DNA of 64,000 bases from Rhodococcus xishaensis (GTDB lineage: Bacteria; Actinomycetota; Actinomycetes; Mycobacteriales; Mycobacteriaceae): the NCBI RefSeq assembly GCF_004011825.1, contig NZ_RKLO01000002.1, positions 186,001-250,000 on the forward strand. The letters run 5' to 3'. The notes under the pieces were generated by a model that was not told the DNA's origin, did no database searches, and saw only the letters and a list, made by a program, of their open reading frames with translations. Positions 51,022 through 59,934 of this stretch are shown here, piece by piece; position 1 is the stretch's first letter; each line of letters starts with the position of its first letter. Made by a program: the position numbers and the translations under genes.

Positions 51022-51120
51022 GTACGCCCTTTCGTGACGGTGTCGTGCGGCGTCACGCCAGAGTGGAGTTCCGGCGGAGAGGTCTGTCGGGTTCTCGCCG
51101 ACTCACAGCCGGCCCTGCCC

Positions 51121-51148
51121 ATTGTAACGACAGCTTCGAAATTGTTAC
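51121..51148 (-). promoter_or_regulatory. candidate sigA promoter
   Basis: On the minus strand GTAACA (51148-51143, four of six to TTGACA) and TACAAT (51126-51121, five of six to TATAAT) are 16 bases apart. The -35 overlaps the ppgK stop codon, and the leader to sigA would be about 90 bases. Confidence 0.55.
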
Positions 51149-51909
51149 GGAGAGATGCCCTTTTGCAGGCGGTTCGTCGCGGTCAGCGCGGCGCCGACGA
51201 TGCCGGCCGTGTTGAGCAGGGCGGCCGGAACGACCGGTGTGCGGTTCTCCAGTCGGGGTATCCACTTCTCGTGTTTACGGCTGATTCCGCCGCCTGCGAT
51301 GAACAAGTCGGGCCACAGCAGATCCTCGAATACGCAGAGGACGCGAGTCACCTCTGCTGCCCAGTCCTTGTACGACAAGCCCTTCGTGTCCTTGACCGAG
51401 GCCGCGGCCCGATGCTCGGCCTCCTTCCCATCGACCTCCATGTGCCCGAACTCGGTGTTCGGGAACAGGACCCCGTTGTGGACGAGCGCCGACCCGATCC
51501 CGGTCCCGAACGTCAACAGGACGACGATCCCTTCGGCGTCCCTGCCGGCCCCGTAGCGGTCCTCCGCCAGGCCGGCGGCGTCGGCGTCGTTGAGAACGAC
51601 CACCTCACGGCCACCCAGAGCGGTCGAGAACAGCAGCCGCGCGTCCGTCCCGATCCACGATTTGTCGATGTTTGCGGCAGTTCGTGCGATCCCCGCCTTC
51701 ACCACGGCCGGAAGGGTGACCCCGACCGGGCCCTCCCACTCGGCTCGCGACACGATCTCGGCTACCGTCGCGGCGACCGCATCGGGCACCGAAGGCTGCG
51801 GTGTCTCGATCTTGATTCGTTCCTCGATCAGTTCGCCGGTGTCGAGGTTGACGATCCCGCCCTTGATGCCGCTCCCGCCGATGTCCACACCGAATCCGAG
51901 CGCACTCAT
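51145..51909 (-). CDS. ppgK: polyphosphate glucokinase PpgK
   Basis: 254 residues. Phosphorylates glucose with polyphosphate (and ATP). ROK/actin-fold motifs: [13 protein letters not shown] near the start (phosphate 1), LNDADAAG, and [12 protein letters not shown] (phosphate 2). ATG 51909 follows AAGGAGA; the frame is open further upstream but the ROK motif fixes this start. It precedes sigA by 123 bases. Confidence 0.96.
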   Translation of the reverse strand: MSALGFGVDIGGSGIKGGIVNLDTGELIEERIKIETPQPSVPDAVAATVAEIVSRAEWEGPVGVTLPAVVKAGIARTAANIDKSWIGTDARLLFSTALGGREVVVLNDADAAGLAEDRYGAGRDAEGIVVLLTFGTGIGSALVHNGVLFPNTEFGHMEVDGKEAEHRAAASVKDTKGLSYKDWAAEVTRVLCVFEDLLWPDLFIAGGGISRKHEKWIPRLENRTPVVPAALLNTAGIVGAALTATNRLQKGISP

Positions 51910-52020
51910 CGATTCTCTCCTTCCGCGCGCCGGGGTCTGCGCCGACAGTAGTTGGTTTCCGGCCGTTCGGCTTCGCGATTCGGGGGGTGGGGTGAACTCC
52001 GCATGTGGTGCGATACATCC

Positions 52021-52923
52021 ATGGGTGCCATCCACAACTCCACCGCCGACTGCGCGGCCACCACGTCCAACACCCCCGGTGCGCTCCGTGAGGTCGCGGT
52101 CACCGTTGCGGAAGCCGCCGCAGCACTGGTACGGGCGCGGCGCCCAGAGGTGTTCGGAGTCATGGGTGCGCAGGTCCACGCCGGTGCCGACGACTCGGTG
52201 CACTCCAAGAGCACACCCACGGACCCCGTGACGGTGGTCGACACCGAGGCCGAGCAGCTCATCCGGACACGCCTGGCCGAACTCCGCCCACACGACCGCA
52301 TTCTCGGCGAGGAAGGTGGCGGCGAGAAGGGCGTCGGCGGGACGCGCTGGGTGGTCGACCCGATCGACGGAACCGTCAACTTCCTGTACGGCATTCCGGC
52401 CTACTCGGTCTCGGTGGCTGCTCAGGTCGACGGTGTCTCGGTCGCTGGAGCGGTCGTGGACGTCCCCGGCGGCATCACGTACTCCGCGGCGGCGGGGGAG
52501 GGCGCGACATTCACCGATGCGGACGGTCGCTCCGGTGTGCTGTCTTGTAATCCGGTGACCGACTCATCCTTGGCCCTACTTGCGACCGGGTTTGCGTACA
52601 GCGCAGAGCGCCGCAGCGCTCAGGGCCGATTGCTCGGAAAGGTGCTGCCGCACGTCCGCGACATCCGCAGGGTCGGGTCGGCCGCGCTGGATCTGTGCAT
52701 GGTCGCGTCGGGGCTGGTCGACGCGCATTTCGAGCACGGGCTCAATCCGTGGGACTGGGCGGCGGGCGCGTTGATCGCAAGCGAGGCGGGCGCCCGGGTG
52801 CACGTACCGGCGCCGGATACACGCGGTGCGGCGGGTGAGGTCGTGACCGCGATGGCCCCGGGGATTGCGGACGACCTCGAAGCCGTGTTCCGGTCGGCGG
52901 GCGTGTACGACCGGATTCCGTGA
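52021..52923 (+). CDS. suhB: inositol monophosphatase SuhB
   Basis: 300 residues. Mg-dependent hydrolysis of inositol phosphate, supplying inositol for phosphatidylinositol and mycothiol. Metal motifs: GEEGGG (about 96-101), DPIDGTVNF (Asp113 and Asp116), and the C-terminal WDWAAGAL. Similar to mycobacterial SuhB and in the same place next to ppgK. Start ATG 52021; ATG 52003 is an alternative. Divergent from ppgK. Confidence 0.94.
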   Translation: MGAIHNSTADCAATTSNTPGALREVAVTVAEAAAALVRARRPEVFGVMGAQVHAGADDSVHSKSTPTDPVTVVDTEAEQLIRTRLAELRPHDRILGEEGGGEKGVGGTRWVVDPIDGTVNFLYGIPAYSVSVAAQVDGVSVAGAVVDVPGGITYSAAAGEGATFTDADGRSGVLSCNPVTDSSLALLATGFAYSAERRSAQGRLLGKVLPHVRDIRRVGSAALDLCMVASGLVDAHFEHGLNPWDWAAGALIASEAGARVHVPAPDTRGAAGEVVTAMAPGIADDLEAVFRSAGVYDRIP

Positions 52924-52939
52924 GCCTGCGGGTGGGAGG

Positions 52940-53623
52940 TCAGCAGCGAGCGTTCCGGGCGGCGCTGAGCAAGCCGGGATCGAGCGGCGCCGGAGCGGTT
53001 CCGGGAAGCGGATCCCTCAACGTGCTCAGGACTTCCTGGGCGTCCGGGTTCGGAGCGATGCTGTCCGCGAAGTAGGTGCCGAGCGCCAGGTCGACGGTGT
53101 CGTCGGTCCGGCCGTCCTCGATGAGCTCGGCGCACGGTGCCACCAACCAGAGTGCGCTCGCGGCAGCCAGTCCGTTCGGCCCGAAACGGACCTGCCCGTG
53201 ACACTGCAGGTTCTGATCCACATACACAGGGTCGTTCCCTACCTCCACGTCGGGAGCGCTAGCGAACCCGTAGTCGCGGAGTTGGGTGGCGACATCGGCG
53301 GCCTGCCCTCGCTGGCCGTTCGCGTTGTAGACACGGACTCGGGTCTCGGACAGTGGGGCGGGGGCGACGTCGAGCAGAGTGTCCCGATCGACGACCTGAC
53401 CGAGTGGCAGTGGGGCGGGGGCGTCCGGCAACTGCGGCACCGTCGGGGGGTTGCAATCGACCGTGGTCGCGTACACCTCGGGTTCGGTGAGGATCTTCAC
53501 CCACACGGTGACCCCGAGCAGGGCCAGGACGGAGATCAGCGCGATCACGGGCAAGGCGCGGCGTCGGCGAAACGGGCGGCCCCGATCGTCGGTCGAGCTG
53601 CCGTTGGTGATCAGTGAAACCAC
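52940..53623 (-). CDS. cei: envelope integrity protein Cei (LytR_C domain)
   Basis: About 227 residues. A basic RGRPFRRRR stretch precedes one membrane anchor (about 24-45), then an extracellular LytR_C domain (about 85-180, with RVRVYNANGQRGQAADV), and conserved cysteines. Rv2700 (Cei) in the same position is needed for envelope integrity in mycobacteria. I chose GTG 53623, preceded by GGAGAGG; ATG 53641 six codons upstream is the alternative. Confidence 0.88.
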   Translation of the reverse strand: MVSLITNGSSTDDRGRPFRRRRALPVIALISVLALLGVTVWVKILTEPEVYATTVDCNPPTVPQLPDAPAPLPLGQVVDRDTLLDVAPAPLSETRVRVYNANGQRGQAADVATQLRDYGFASAPDVEVGNDPVYVDQNLQCHGQVRFGPNGLAAASALWLVAPCAELIEDGRTDDTVDLALGTYFADSIAPNPDAQEVLSTLRDPLPGTAPAPLDPGLLSAARNARC

Positions 53624-53641
53624 GGTGTGTGACCTCTCCAT

Positions 53642-54106
53642 CAGGTGCGCGGGTGGTGTCCGCTGGGAAACAGCAAAAGAGTTGGTGTGGTTCCGGCCAC
53701 GATCGCACCGGTCGTCGCCGCCCCGCTGCCAACTGTAGATCCCCGTTCGGTCACCTTCCGATACCTACCCTGCCAGGAATGTCTCGACTCGCTCAGTGGT
53801 TGATGACGATTGACGGACAGTTTTCGACCGTGTCCGGTCCAGTTGCCACTTTCGCCGAGCCGTCGGCTATTGTCTGGCGGCCCCAATCGTGAAACCACAC
53901 GATTTCGAGAGGGCCCGGAGGAAACGAAAGTGAGGTGTAGGTCATGTTTTCGGAAGACGTCGAGGGCACTTCCGAGTGAGCTGATGCGTTGTTACAGCCA
54001 CAGGAACAGATCTACTTCACTGTCGGGTTCCGAGGATCGCCGTCACCGTGGGGTTTCGGTGGCCCGGGTACCGGGGATACACGCAAGAGGACGAGGGGAA
54101 AAGAAA
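53642..54106. other. 465-base intergenic region
   Basis: Between divergent cei and the DUF4193 gene. It has no convincing gene. It contains a few very short open frames (such as an 11-codon one at 53944) and T/A-richer stretches with -10-like hexamers, but no promoter pair I would defend. The length and divergent layout suggest regulation of the two genes. Confidence 0.5.
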
Positions 54107-54409
54107 ATGGCAACCGACTACGACGCACCCAGGCGCTCGGATTCCGACGAGGTATCCGAAGATTCCCTGGAAGAACTGAAGGCACGACGCAACGAGGCGC
54201 AGTCGGCGGTGGTCGACGTCGACGAGTCCGACACCGCGGAGTCGTTCGAACTGCCTGGCGCGGATCTGTCGGGCGAGGAACTGTCGGTGCGGGTGGTGCC
54301 CAAGCAGGCGGATGAATTCACCTGCTCGAGTTGCTTCCTGGTTCACCACCGCAGCCGTCTCGCCAGCGAGGAGAACGGCGTCATGATTTGCGTGGACTGT
54401 GCCGCCTGA
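54107..54409 (+). CDS. DUF4193 family protein (Rv2699c-like)
   Basis: 100 residues. DUF4193: starts MATDYDAPRR, an acidic centre, and a C-terminal zinc ribbon with Cys73, Cys76, Cys95 and Cys98 (FTCSSCFLVHH...ICVDCAA). The ATG 54107 follows GAGGGGA. Widely conserved in actinobacteria, often essential or highly expressed; mechanism unknown. The ribbon and acidic region resemble RNA-polymerase-binding small proteins, which is only a suggestion. Confidence 0.93.
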   Translation: MATDYDAPRRSDSDEVSEDSLEELKARRNEAQSAVVDVDESDTAESFELPGADLSGEELSVRVVPKQADEFTCSSCFLVHHRSRLASEENGVMICVDCAA

Positions 54410-54433
54410 CACACCGGTTGCGCAGCAGACGGA

Positions 54434-54946
54434 CTAGCCGCTTGCGGAGGTCCCGCGGCCGATGGCGGCCAGCAGCTCGGCTGGCCGCCTCGTGCTGACC
54501 AACCAGTACGGCGTGGGATCCTCGGGGTCATCCAGGACGATCAAGACCGTGTCCTTGACCCACGACTTGTTTTGGACGAAGGCCGCTGGATCGAGTTGGC
54601 GCCCCATCGCGGCGCTCTTCGCCGACGGCGGAATCGACGCGGTCCGCGACACCACCGACAGTGGCAGGTGCGCCCGACCCACCCTGAGTTCGGGATTCGG
54701 CCCGCCGTACACCTCAACGCGCTGGCGTGAGACCCACAGCAGCAACCAAATCGGGAACGGGAACAAGAGGACGTACGGAAGCCAGGCCCGCACACCGGGA
54801 GAACCCATGTGGACCTCAGCGGCCAGCAGACCGGCTACGAACAATCCGGCAGGCCACCACCACCATGGAACCCATAGGCGCTCGGAGTAGAGCGGTTCTC
54901 GGGCGTTATCGGATGTGGTCGGTGCTGGCTGAGACGATTCGGGCAC
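54434..54946 (-). CDS. DUF3093 membrane protein (Rv2698-like)
   Basis: 170 residues. Two transmembrane helices near residues 28-45 and 52-72 (WVPWWWWPAGLFVAGLL then LPYVLLFPFPIWLLLWV) and a cytoplasmic domain ending YWLVSTRRPAELLAAI. DUF3093, found next to dut in mycobacteria; function unknown. Divergent from dut with about 45 bases between. Confidence 0.9.
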   Translation of the reverse strand: MPESSQPAPTTSDNAREPLYSERLWVPWWWWPAGLFVAGLLAAEVHMGSPGVRAWLPYVLLFPFPIWLLLWVSRQRVEVYGGPNPELRVGRAHLPLSVVSRTASIPPSAKSAAMGRQLDPAAFVQNKSWVKDTVLIVLDDPEDPTPYWLVSTRRPAELLAAIGRGTSASG

Positions 54947-54990
54947 GTATTCCAGGGTAGGGCACGTGTGCCAGGGTAGTCTCGGTGCAC

Positions 54991-55551
54991 GTGAGCGATC
55001 TCCCTGCCATCGCGTTGAAGCGACTGGACCCCGGTATCCCGCTACCTCGGCGCGCGCACGACGGCGACGCCGGAGTCGACCTGTGCACCACGGCCGACGT
55101 AACGATCGAGCCCGGGCGCCGGGCCTTGGTCGGCACGGGCATCGCGGTCGCGCTGCCTGTCGGCACTGTCGGCCTCATCCATCCCCGATCCGGTCTGGCC
55201 GCCAAGACCGGCCTGTCCGTTGTGAACACCCCCGGCACCGTCGACGCCGGGTATCGCGGTGAGATCAAGGTCTGCCTCATCAACCACGATCTCGAGACGC
55301 CGATCGAATTGCGTCGCGGCGACCGTATTGCGCAACTGGTGGTGCAAAAGGTCGAGCTCGTCGATTTCGTGGAGGTTGAGTTCCTCGACGAAACCGTGCG
55401 TGGCGCAGGCGGTTACGGATCCAGTGGTGGACATTCGAGCCTCGTGGCCCATAATCCGGATCAAGACTTCCCGGATCAAGATTTAGAGGATTTCGTTGGT
55501 ACGGAAGGGCGCCCGCACGAATTGACGCGGTTGCCTAGGGAAGGGGCCTGA
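54991..55551 (+). CDS. dut: dUTP pyrophosphatase Dut with C-terminal extension
   Basis: 186 residues. Converts dUTP to dUMP. Conserved dUTPase motifs: HDGDAGVDL (about 23-31), HPRSGLAAK (about 64-72), [10 protein letters not shown] (about 82-91) and GYGSSGGH (about 141-148). The M. tuberculosis enzyme ends soon after the last motif; here about 35 residues follow, including an acidic repeated [12 protein letters not shown]. The DNA of this tail is more A/T-rich. GTG 54991 (or 54985) is the start. The DUF3710 gene begins three bases after the stop. Confidence 0.95.
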   Translation: MSDLPAIALKRLDPGIPLPRRAHDGDAGVDLCTTADVTIEPGRRALVGTGIAVALPVGTVGLIHPRSGLAAKTGLSVVNTPGTVDAGYRGEIKVCLINHDLETPIELRRGDRIAQLVVQKVELVDFVEVEFLDETVRGAGGYGSSGGHSSLVAHNPDQDFPDQDLEDFVGTEGRPHELTRLPREGA

Positions 55552-55554
55552 TCA

Positions 55555-56364
55555 ATGTTGGGACGCCGGAAGAAGAAGGACACCGCTCCCGGGCGAGTGT
55601 CGGAGCATGTCGAGGAAATCGACGCCCAGGACGGTTCCGGACTCGATGTTCCCTTCGCCGACGCCGAGGGCGGCCCCTACGACGTGAGCGATCTCCCAGA
55701 GGGGGAGGAGCCGGCGGCGACCCGGTTGGACCTCGGTTCGGTGCTGTTTCCGATCCCCGAGGGAGCCCAGCTTCAGGTCGAGATGTCGCCAGACAGGACA
55801 CCGCAGGCGGTTCACCTGGTTACCCAGTTCGGGCGTATCACCGTTTCCGCTTACGCTGCGCCCAAGTCCCCGGGTCAGTGGCGCGAGGTGGCGTCCGAAC
55901 TGGCGGAGTCTCTGCGAGGTGACAACGCCGAGGTCGGTATCGAGAGCGGGCCATGGGGTCGTGAGGTCGTCGGTGCCACGCAGAACGCGGATCTCCGGTT
56001 CATCGGCATCGAGGGGCCTCGCTGGATGGTCCGGTGCGTCGTCGCCGGCCCGTCGGGCAACGTCGCGGTCGGTTCGCCGCTCGTGGAGATCGCCCGGACC
56101 GTGTTGGCCGACACCGTGGTGAGGCGCGGCAGCGATCCACACCCCGTGCGGACCCCGTTGCCCGTGGTTCTGCCGCAGGCGCTCGTCGACCAGCTCGTGG
56201 CTGCGCAGCAGCAGGCGGCGGCCCAGCAAGCCGCACAGCAGGCGCAGCAGCCGCAGCAAGGGCAGCAGCCGCAGCAAGCACAGCACCCGCAGCAGCCGCA
56301 GAGCAGGCCCGAGCCGCCACGTCGCGGTGAGTCGGGCTCGGCGATGCAGCAGCTCGGACTTTAG
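55555..56364 (+). CDS. DUF3710 family protein (Rv2696c-like)
   Basis: 269 residues. DUF3710: basic start LGRRKKKD, then RLDLGSVLFPIPEGAQLQVE, RITVSAYAAPKSPGQW and GIEGPRWMVRCVVAG. The C-terminus from about residue 215 is a Gln/Ala/Pro-rich tail. Conserved just after dut; probably cotranscribed. Function unknown. Its stop is seven bases from that of the next, convergent gene. Confidence 0.92.
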   Translation: MLGRRKKKDTAPGRVSEHVEEIDAQDGSGLDVPFADAEGGPYDVSDLPEGEEPAATRLDLGSVLFPIPEGAQLQVEMSPDRTPQAVHLVTQFGRITVSAYAAPKSPGQWREVASELAESLRGDNAEVGIESGPWGREVVGATQNADLRFIGIEGPRWMVRCVVAGPSGNVAVGSPLVEIARTVLADTVVRRGSDPHPVRTPLPVVLPQALVDQLVAAQQQAAAQQAAQQAQQPQQGQQPQQAQHPQQPQSRPEPPRRGESGSAMQQLGL

Positions 56365-56371
56365 GGGCTCG

Positions 56372-57076
56372 TCACACGATCCGTTCGATTGCGGCGATGC
56401 ACGCCCTGCCGAGGGCGGCTGGATCGGTGCCGACCGCGTCGAGCGTCAGCTCCGACAGTTCTGCCCGGGGCAGTACGGACGCCCACTCCTTCGCCACAGT
56501 GAAGGGGTGGACGGCGTCGTCGACCGCGGCCGCGATTCCGACGGGGACCCGGACCCGGGCGAGCGCCGCACCGTCCGGAGCGTGGTATGTGGCCGCCTCC
56601 TCGAGGGCCGACGGCAGATACGGCCACTGCGCGCGCCATGAGCGAGTCAGTTCGTCGGCCAGCCACGGCGGACTCGAGGCGGTCATCTCGGCCGTTACGG
56701 CGTCGAGGCCGTGGATTCGTAGTTGTGCGGCGGTGAAGGTAGCGCTCGCCGCTGCAGGGGCACCGACCGGCGAACCGGTCCACGCGGGCAGGGCCGCTAG
56801 GACCGCCGCGACGCGGTCCGGGTTCGCGGCGGCCCACTCGATCGCGACGGCGGCACCGATCGAGACGCCACCGACAACGATTCGCCCGTGGATCTCGGTG
56901 GCCCGATCCATCGCGGCGCGGTAGCTCCCGACGACCCGCTGCGGGTCCGGCTCGACCGCTACCGTATCGACCGCGACCTCCGCCAACGCGTGTCGGAAAG
57001 CGCGGTCGGCGAAATCGGCATCGGAGCCGGTTCCGGGTAGGACGACGGCCACCGCGGGCCATGTGGGTTGCTGCAT
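56372..57076 (-). CDS. alpha/beta hydrolase family protein (Rv2695-like)
   Basis: 234 residues. Alpha/beta hydrolase elbow GGVSIGAAVA with Ser72, upstream VVLPGTGSDADF and an Asp in DDAVHPF near residue 192. Substrate unknown. Start ATG 57076 is chosen because similarity begins there; an ATG five codons earlier is possible. It corresponds in place to Rv2695. Divergent from the OB-fold gene. Confidence 0.85.
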   Translation of the reverse strand: MQQPTWPAVAVVLPGTGSDADFADRAFRHALAEVAVDTVAVEPDPQRVVGSYRAAMDRATEIHGRIVVGGVSIGAAVAIEWAAANPDRVAAVLAALPAWTGSPVGAPAAASATFTAAQLRIHGLDAVTAEMTASSPPWLADELTRSWRAQWPYLPSALEEAATYHAPDGAALARVRVPVGIAAAVDDAVHPFTVAKEWASVLPRAELSELTLDAVGTDPAALGRACIAAIERIV

Positions 57077-57131
57077 GCGTCGATCTTGCACTGTCCGGTT
57101 TAGACCGATTCCGCAAGGCTGTGGTTGTCAG

Positions 57132-57153
57132 GTCACTTTAGGGTTACAGTGAC
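57132..57153. promoter_or_regulatory. inverted repeat upstream of OB-fold gene
   Basis: GTCACT (57132-57137) and AGTGAC (57148-57153), 10 bases apart, lie in the 171-base gap between the hydrolase gene and the OB-fold gene. Candidate operator. Confidence 0.45.
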
Positions 57154-57247
57154 ATTCAGATGAACCAGTGCAGGGCCTCCAGTGGGCCCCGCGAAAGCCT
57201 TGTTGTACGGCGCAAGACCTGCGTCGTCACGTGTCCAGGAGCTCGCT

Positions 57248-57625
57248 ATGGCACCCGCCGCGGCAGGTTACTTTCGTCGGCTGACTCGCAGACTCACCGA
57301 AGATCTCGAGCAGTTGGACGCGGAAGAGATGGTGGAAACCGCGAAGGCCTCAGGCGCGACACGCGCCTGCGATTGCTCGCGTGGTGAAGAGGTCACGATG
57401 CTCGGCCGCTTGCGGAGTGTCGAAGCCTGTCCGAAAGCGGCGAACGCCACGGTGCAGGCCGAGTTCTTCGACGGCACCGATCCGGTGACGCTGGTGTGGA
57501 TCGGTCGCCGACGTATCCCGGGGATCGAGCCGGGCAAGAAGTTGTTGGTACGCGGTCGCGTCGGTGACCGAGGCGGGCAGAAGGTCATCTTCAATCCCTA
57601 CTACGAGCTTCGTGGGGATTCCTGA
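57248..57625 (+). CDS. OB-fold nucleic acid-binding protein (Rv2694c-like)
   Basis: 125 residues. An OB-fold is indicated by GEEVTMLGRLRSVEACP, VQAEFFDGTDPVTLVWIG and LLVRGRVGDRGGQKVIFNPYYEL, similar to the tRNA-anticodon-type OB domain. The opening residues (AAAGYFRRLTRRL) are helical. DNA or RNA binding is inferred. The ATG 57248 is used because similarity starts there. Next gene begins 56 bases downstream. Confidence 0.88.
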   Translation: MAPAAAGYFRRLTRRLTEDLEQLDAEEMVETAKASGATRACDCSRGEEVTMLGRLRSVEACPKAANATVQAEFFDGTDPVTLVWIGRRRIPGIEPGKKLLVRGRVGDRGGQKVIFNPYYELRGDS

Positions 57626-57681
57626 CTGGTCCACAGTCCCCGGTTGGGACGCCCTCGCGCCGGATGTGGCACTCTCGTCCC

Positions 57682-58425
57682 GTGACCGAAACGAAGCAGC
57701 AGACGATTCTGGACCAGCTCGGAGGACTGAGCGGGCTGGTCTACTCGACATTGCCGATCGTCGCATTCGTTCCGGCGAACAGCATCTGGGGCCTGGTTGC
57801 GGCCATCTGGATTGCTCTGGGCGTGGCGACCGCAATCCTCGTATGGCGCATCGTCCGCCGCGGACCCGTCCAGCCCGCAGTCTCCGGATTCCTCGGCGTC
57901 GGCGTCTGCGCATTCATCGCGTATCAGACCGGTGATGCGAAGGGCTACTTCCTGTTCGGCATCTACACGAGCCTGGTGTACGGGGGCGGCTTCGTCCTCT
58001 CGATCCTCGTGAGACGACCGCTGGTCGGTGTTGTCTGGGGATACCTGAACGGCCATGGCAATGCATGGCGCGCCCACCCGTCGGCAGTGCGTGCGTACGA
58101 TGTCGCGACCGCCGCCTGGGCCGTGGTGTTCGGTGCGCGCTACTTCGTCCAGTCCGAACTCTACGAGGCCGACCAGACCGGTTGGCTCGCGGTTGCACGC
58201 ATCGGCATGGGATGGCCCCTCACCGGTCTGGCTCTGCTTGTAACCATCTGGGCCGTCCGACGCGCGGACCGGATAGTAGAACCAGCGCCGGAGCCCGAGG
58301 ACCTCGAGGCGGCGCGATCGGCAGTAGCCGGCAAGGAGAACGACGTCGTCCACGAGAGCGGTCAGGGCGAGGGCGGAACCGCTCCCGACCGTCGAACCGA
58401 CTCAGATGTTGATCGCGGCGCGTAG
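57682..58425 (+). CDS. DUF3159 membrane protein (Rv2693c-like)
   Basis: 247 residues with about five or six membrane segments. DUF3159 signature LDQLGGLSGLVYSTLPIVAF (about 10-30) and GKGYFLFGIYTSLVYGG-like stretch near 95. C-terminal ~50 residues are hydrophilic and acidic. Function unknown. Start GTG 57682; the 3' end overlaps the convergent trkA-type gene by 24 bases. Confidence 0.9.
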   Translation: MTETKQQTILDQLGGLSGLVYSTLPIVAFVPANSIWGLVAAIWIALGVATAILVWRIVRRGPVQPAVSGFLGVGVCAFIAYQTGDAKGYFLFGIYTSLVYGGGFVLSILVRRPLVGVVWGYLNGHGNAWRAHPSAVRAYDVATAAWAVVFGARYFVQSELYEADQTGWLAVARIGMGWPLTGLALLVTIWAVRRADRIVEPAPEPEDLEAARSAVAGKENDVVHESGQGEGGTAPDRRTDSDVDRGA

Positions 58426-59058
58426 GTCGTCCTCGACATCGACTGCGGCTACGAACAGCAACTCATCACCGCCCTCCAACGGATCGTCTGGTTGCGGGGT
58501 GATCACACGTCCACCACGCAAGATGGTGACGAGTGCCGCGTCGCGGGGCAGTCGGAGTTTGCGAACCGGCTTGCCGGCCAGAGGGGTGTCGTCGGGCAGG
58601 GTGACCTCGACGAGGTTTGCCTGACCCTGACGGAACGTCATCAGCCGAACCAGGTCGCCCACCGAGACGGCCTCCTCGACGAGCGAGGCAAGCATTCGCG
58701 GCGTCGACACCGCAACGTCCACACCCCAGGACTCGTCGAACAGCCATTCGTTGCGTGGATCGTTGACACGCGCCACGACCCTGCCCACACCGAACTCGGT
58801 CTTCGCGAGCAGGCTCAGCACGATGTTGGCCTTGTCGTCGCCGGTCGCGGCAATCACGACGTCGTACGTCTCGAGGTTCGCAGCCTCGAGCAGGCTGAGC
58901 TCGCACGCGTCGGCGTGTACCCACTCTGCCTGGGGGATCGAGTCGGATTCGACGTGTTCGATGTTGCGTTCGAGCAGCATGACGTGGTGACCGCTGCGGA
59001 CGAGTTCACGGGCGATGGAGCGGCCCACGGCGCCGGCTCCTGCGATGGCCACTCTCAT
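58402..59058 (-). CDS. ceoC: TrkA-type K+ uptake regulatory protein CeoC
   Basis: 218 residues. NAD-binding RCK_N domain with GAGAVG (7-12) and a C-terminal RCK_C domain (from about 135, TLPDDTPLAGKPVRKLRLP). It is paired with the next protein to regulate potassium uptake, as in mycobacterial CeoB/CeoC. ATG 59058 is taken as the start; ATG 59067 is possible. Transcribed after ceoB on the minus strand. Confidence 0.92.
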   Translation of the reverse strand: MRVAIAGAGAVGRSIARELVRSGHHVMLLERNIEHVESDSIPQAEWVHADACELSLLEAANLETYDVVIAATGDDKANIVLSLLAKTEFGVGRVVARVNDPRNEWLFDESWGVDVAVSTPRMLASLVEEAVSVGDLVRLMTFRQGQANLVEVTLPDDTPLAGKPVRKLRLPRDAALVTILRGGRVITPQPDDPLEGGDELLFVAAVDVEDDLRAAINI

Positions 59059-59112
59059 CGGAGGCATCCAATCGGGTAGTCGATCGAGAAGGGTGTCATG
59101 ACCTCTGGGACG

Positions 59113-59778
59113 TCAGTCGTCGGACGGCGGAGGACTTCCGGCGAGGGCGACTGCCTCGGCGACGGTCCCGGCCACCGCTGCGATGTACACCTGGTCCTGG
59201 GACTGGAATACGGTCCTGCGGTCGGGGAGGATCCCGGTCCCGAATCGGATGATGAACGAGACACGCGACGATGTCGCGGACTCGAGTTCGGTGATGCGGC
59301 GACCGACCCAGTCTTCGTGCAAGGACAGCTCGGTGACGACGACCGTGCCCGAGGGATCGCGCCATTTCGAAATCTGGTCGTCCTGTTGGAGGGCGAGCAT
59401 GAAACGGTCGGTGGTCCACGGCACCGTCGCGATTGTCGGGATTCCGAGCCGCTCGTAGACGGCGGCGCGCTTGGCGTCGTAGATGCGGGCGACCACCCGT
59501 TCGACGTCGAACGTCTCCCGTGCGACTCGCGCCGAGATGATGTTCGAGTTGTCACCCGACGATACGGCCGCGAATGCCTGCGCGCGTTCGATTCCGGCAC
59601 GCACCAGTACCGCGCGGTCGAATCCCATCCCGACCACGGTGTGCCCAGGGAAGTCCGGGCCCAGGCGAAGGAACGCGCTCGGGTCTCGGTCGATCACGGC
59701 CACTTCGTGGCCGATCCGGCTCAGTGCGGTAGCTAGGGAAGAGCCGACCCGGCCGCATCCCATGACGACTACGTACAC
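59113..59778 (-). CDS. ceoB: TrkA-type K+ uptake regulatory protein CeoB
   Basis: 221 residues. RCK_N domain with GCGRVG (7-12) and an acidic ligand in AVIDRD, then an RCK_C-like domain (from about 130). Upstream of ceoC with 54 bases between; both are probably one transcript. No Trk membrane subunit is in the window, although the APC permease gene is divergent with 156 bases between and may be the partner. Confidence 0.92.
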   Translation of the reverse strand: MYVVVMGCGRVGSSLATALSRIGHEVAVIDRDPSAFLRLGPDFPGHTVVGMGFDRAVLVRAGIERAQAFAAVSSGDNSNIISARVARETFDVERVVARIYDAKRAAVYERLGIPTIATVPWTTDRFMLALQQDDQISKWRDPSGTVVVTELSLHEDWVGRRITELESATSSRVSFIIRFGTGILPDRRTVFQSQDQVYIAAVAGTVAEAVALAGSPPPSDD

Positions 59779-59934
59779 CCGTCCTCTCCATTTCTCGCTT
59801 CGGGGACCGACAGAATGCCGTCGGTATCGAATCGAACGGTACAGCGCGCGCAGACAGGATTAAGCACGACCCAAAAATACGTCGGTTCGCCGCCCTGACG
59901 CCGCGCATGGGCATGGACGGCATACGCTTTGGCG

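Noticed and set aside
53642-54106. Small leader frames such as the 11-codon one at 53944
   Set aside because: Too short, no conserved content and no clear ribosome binding site.
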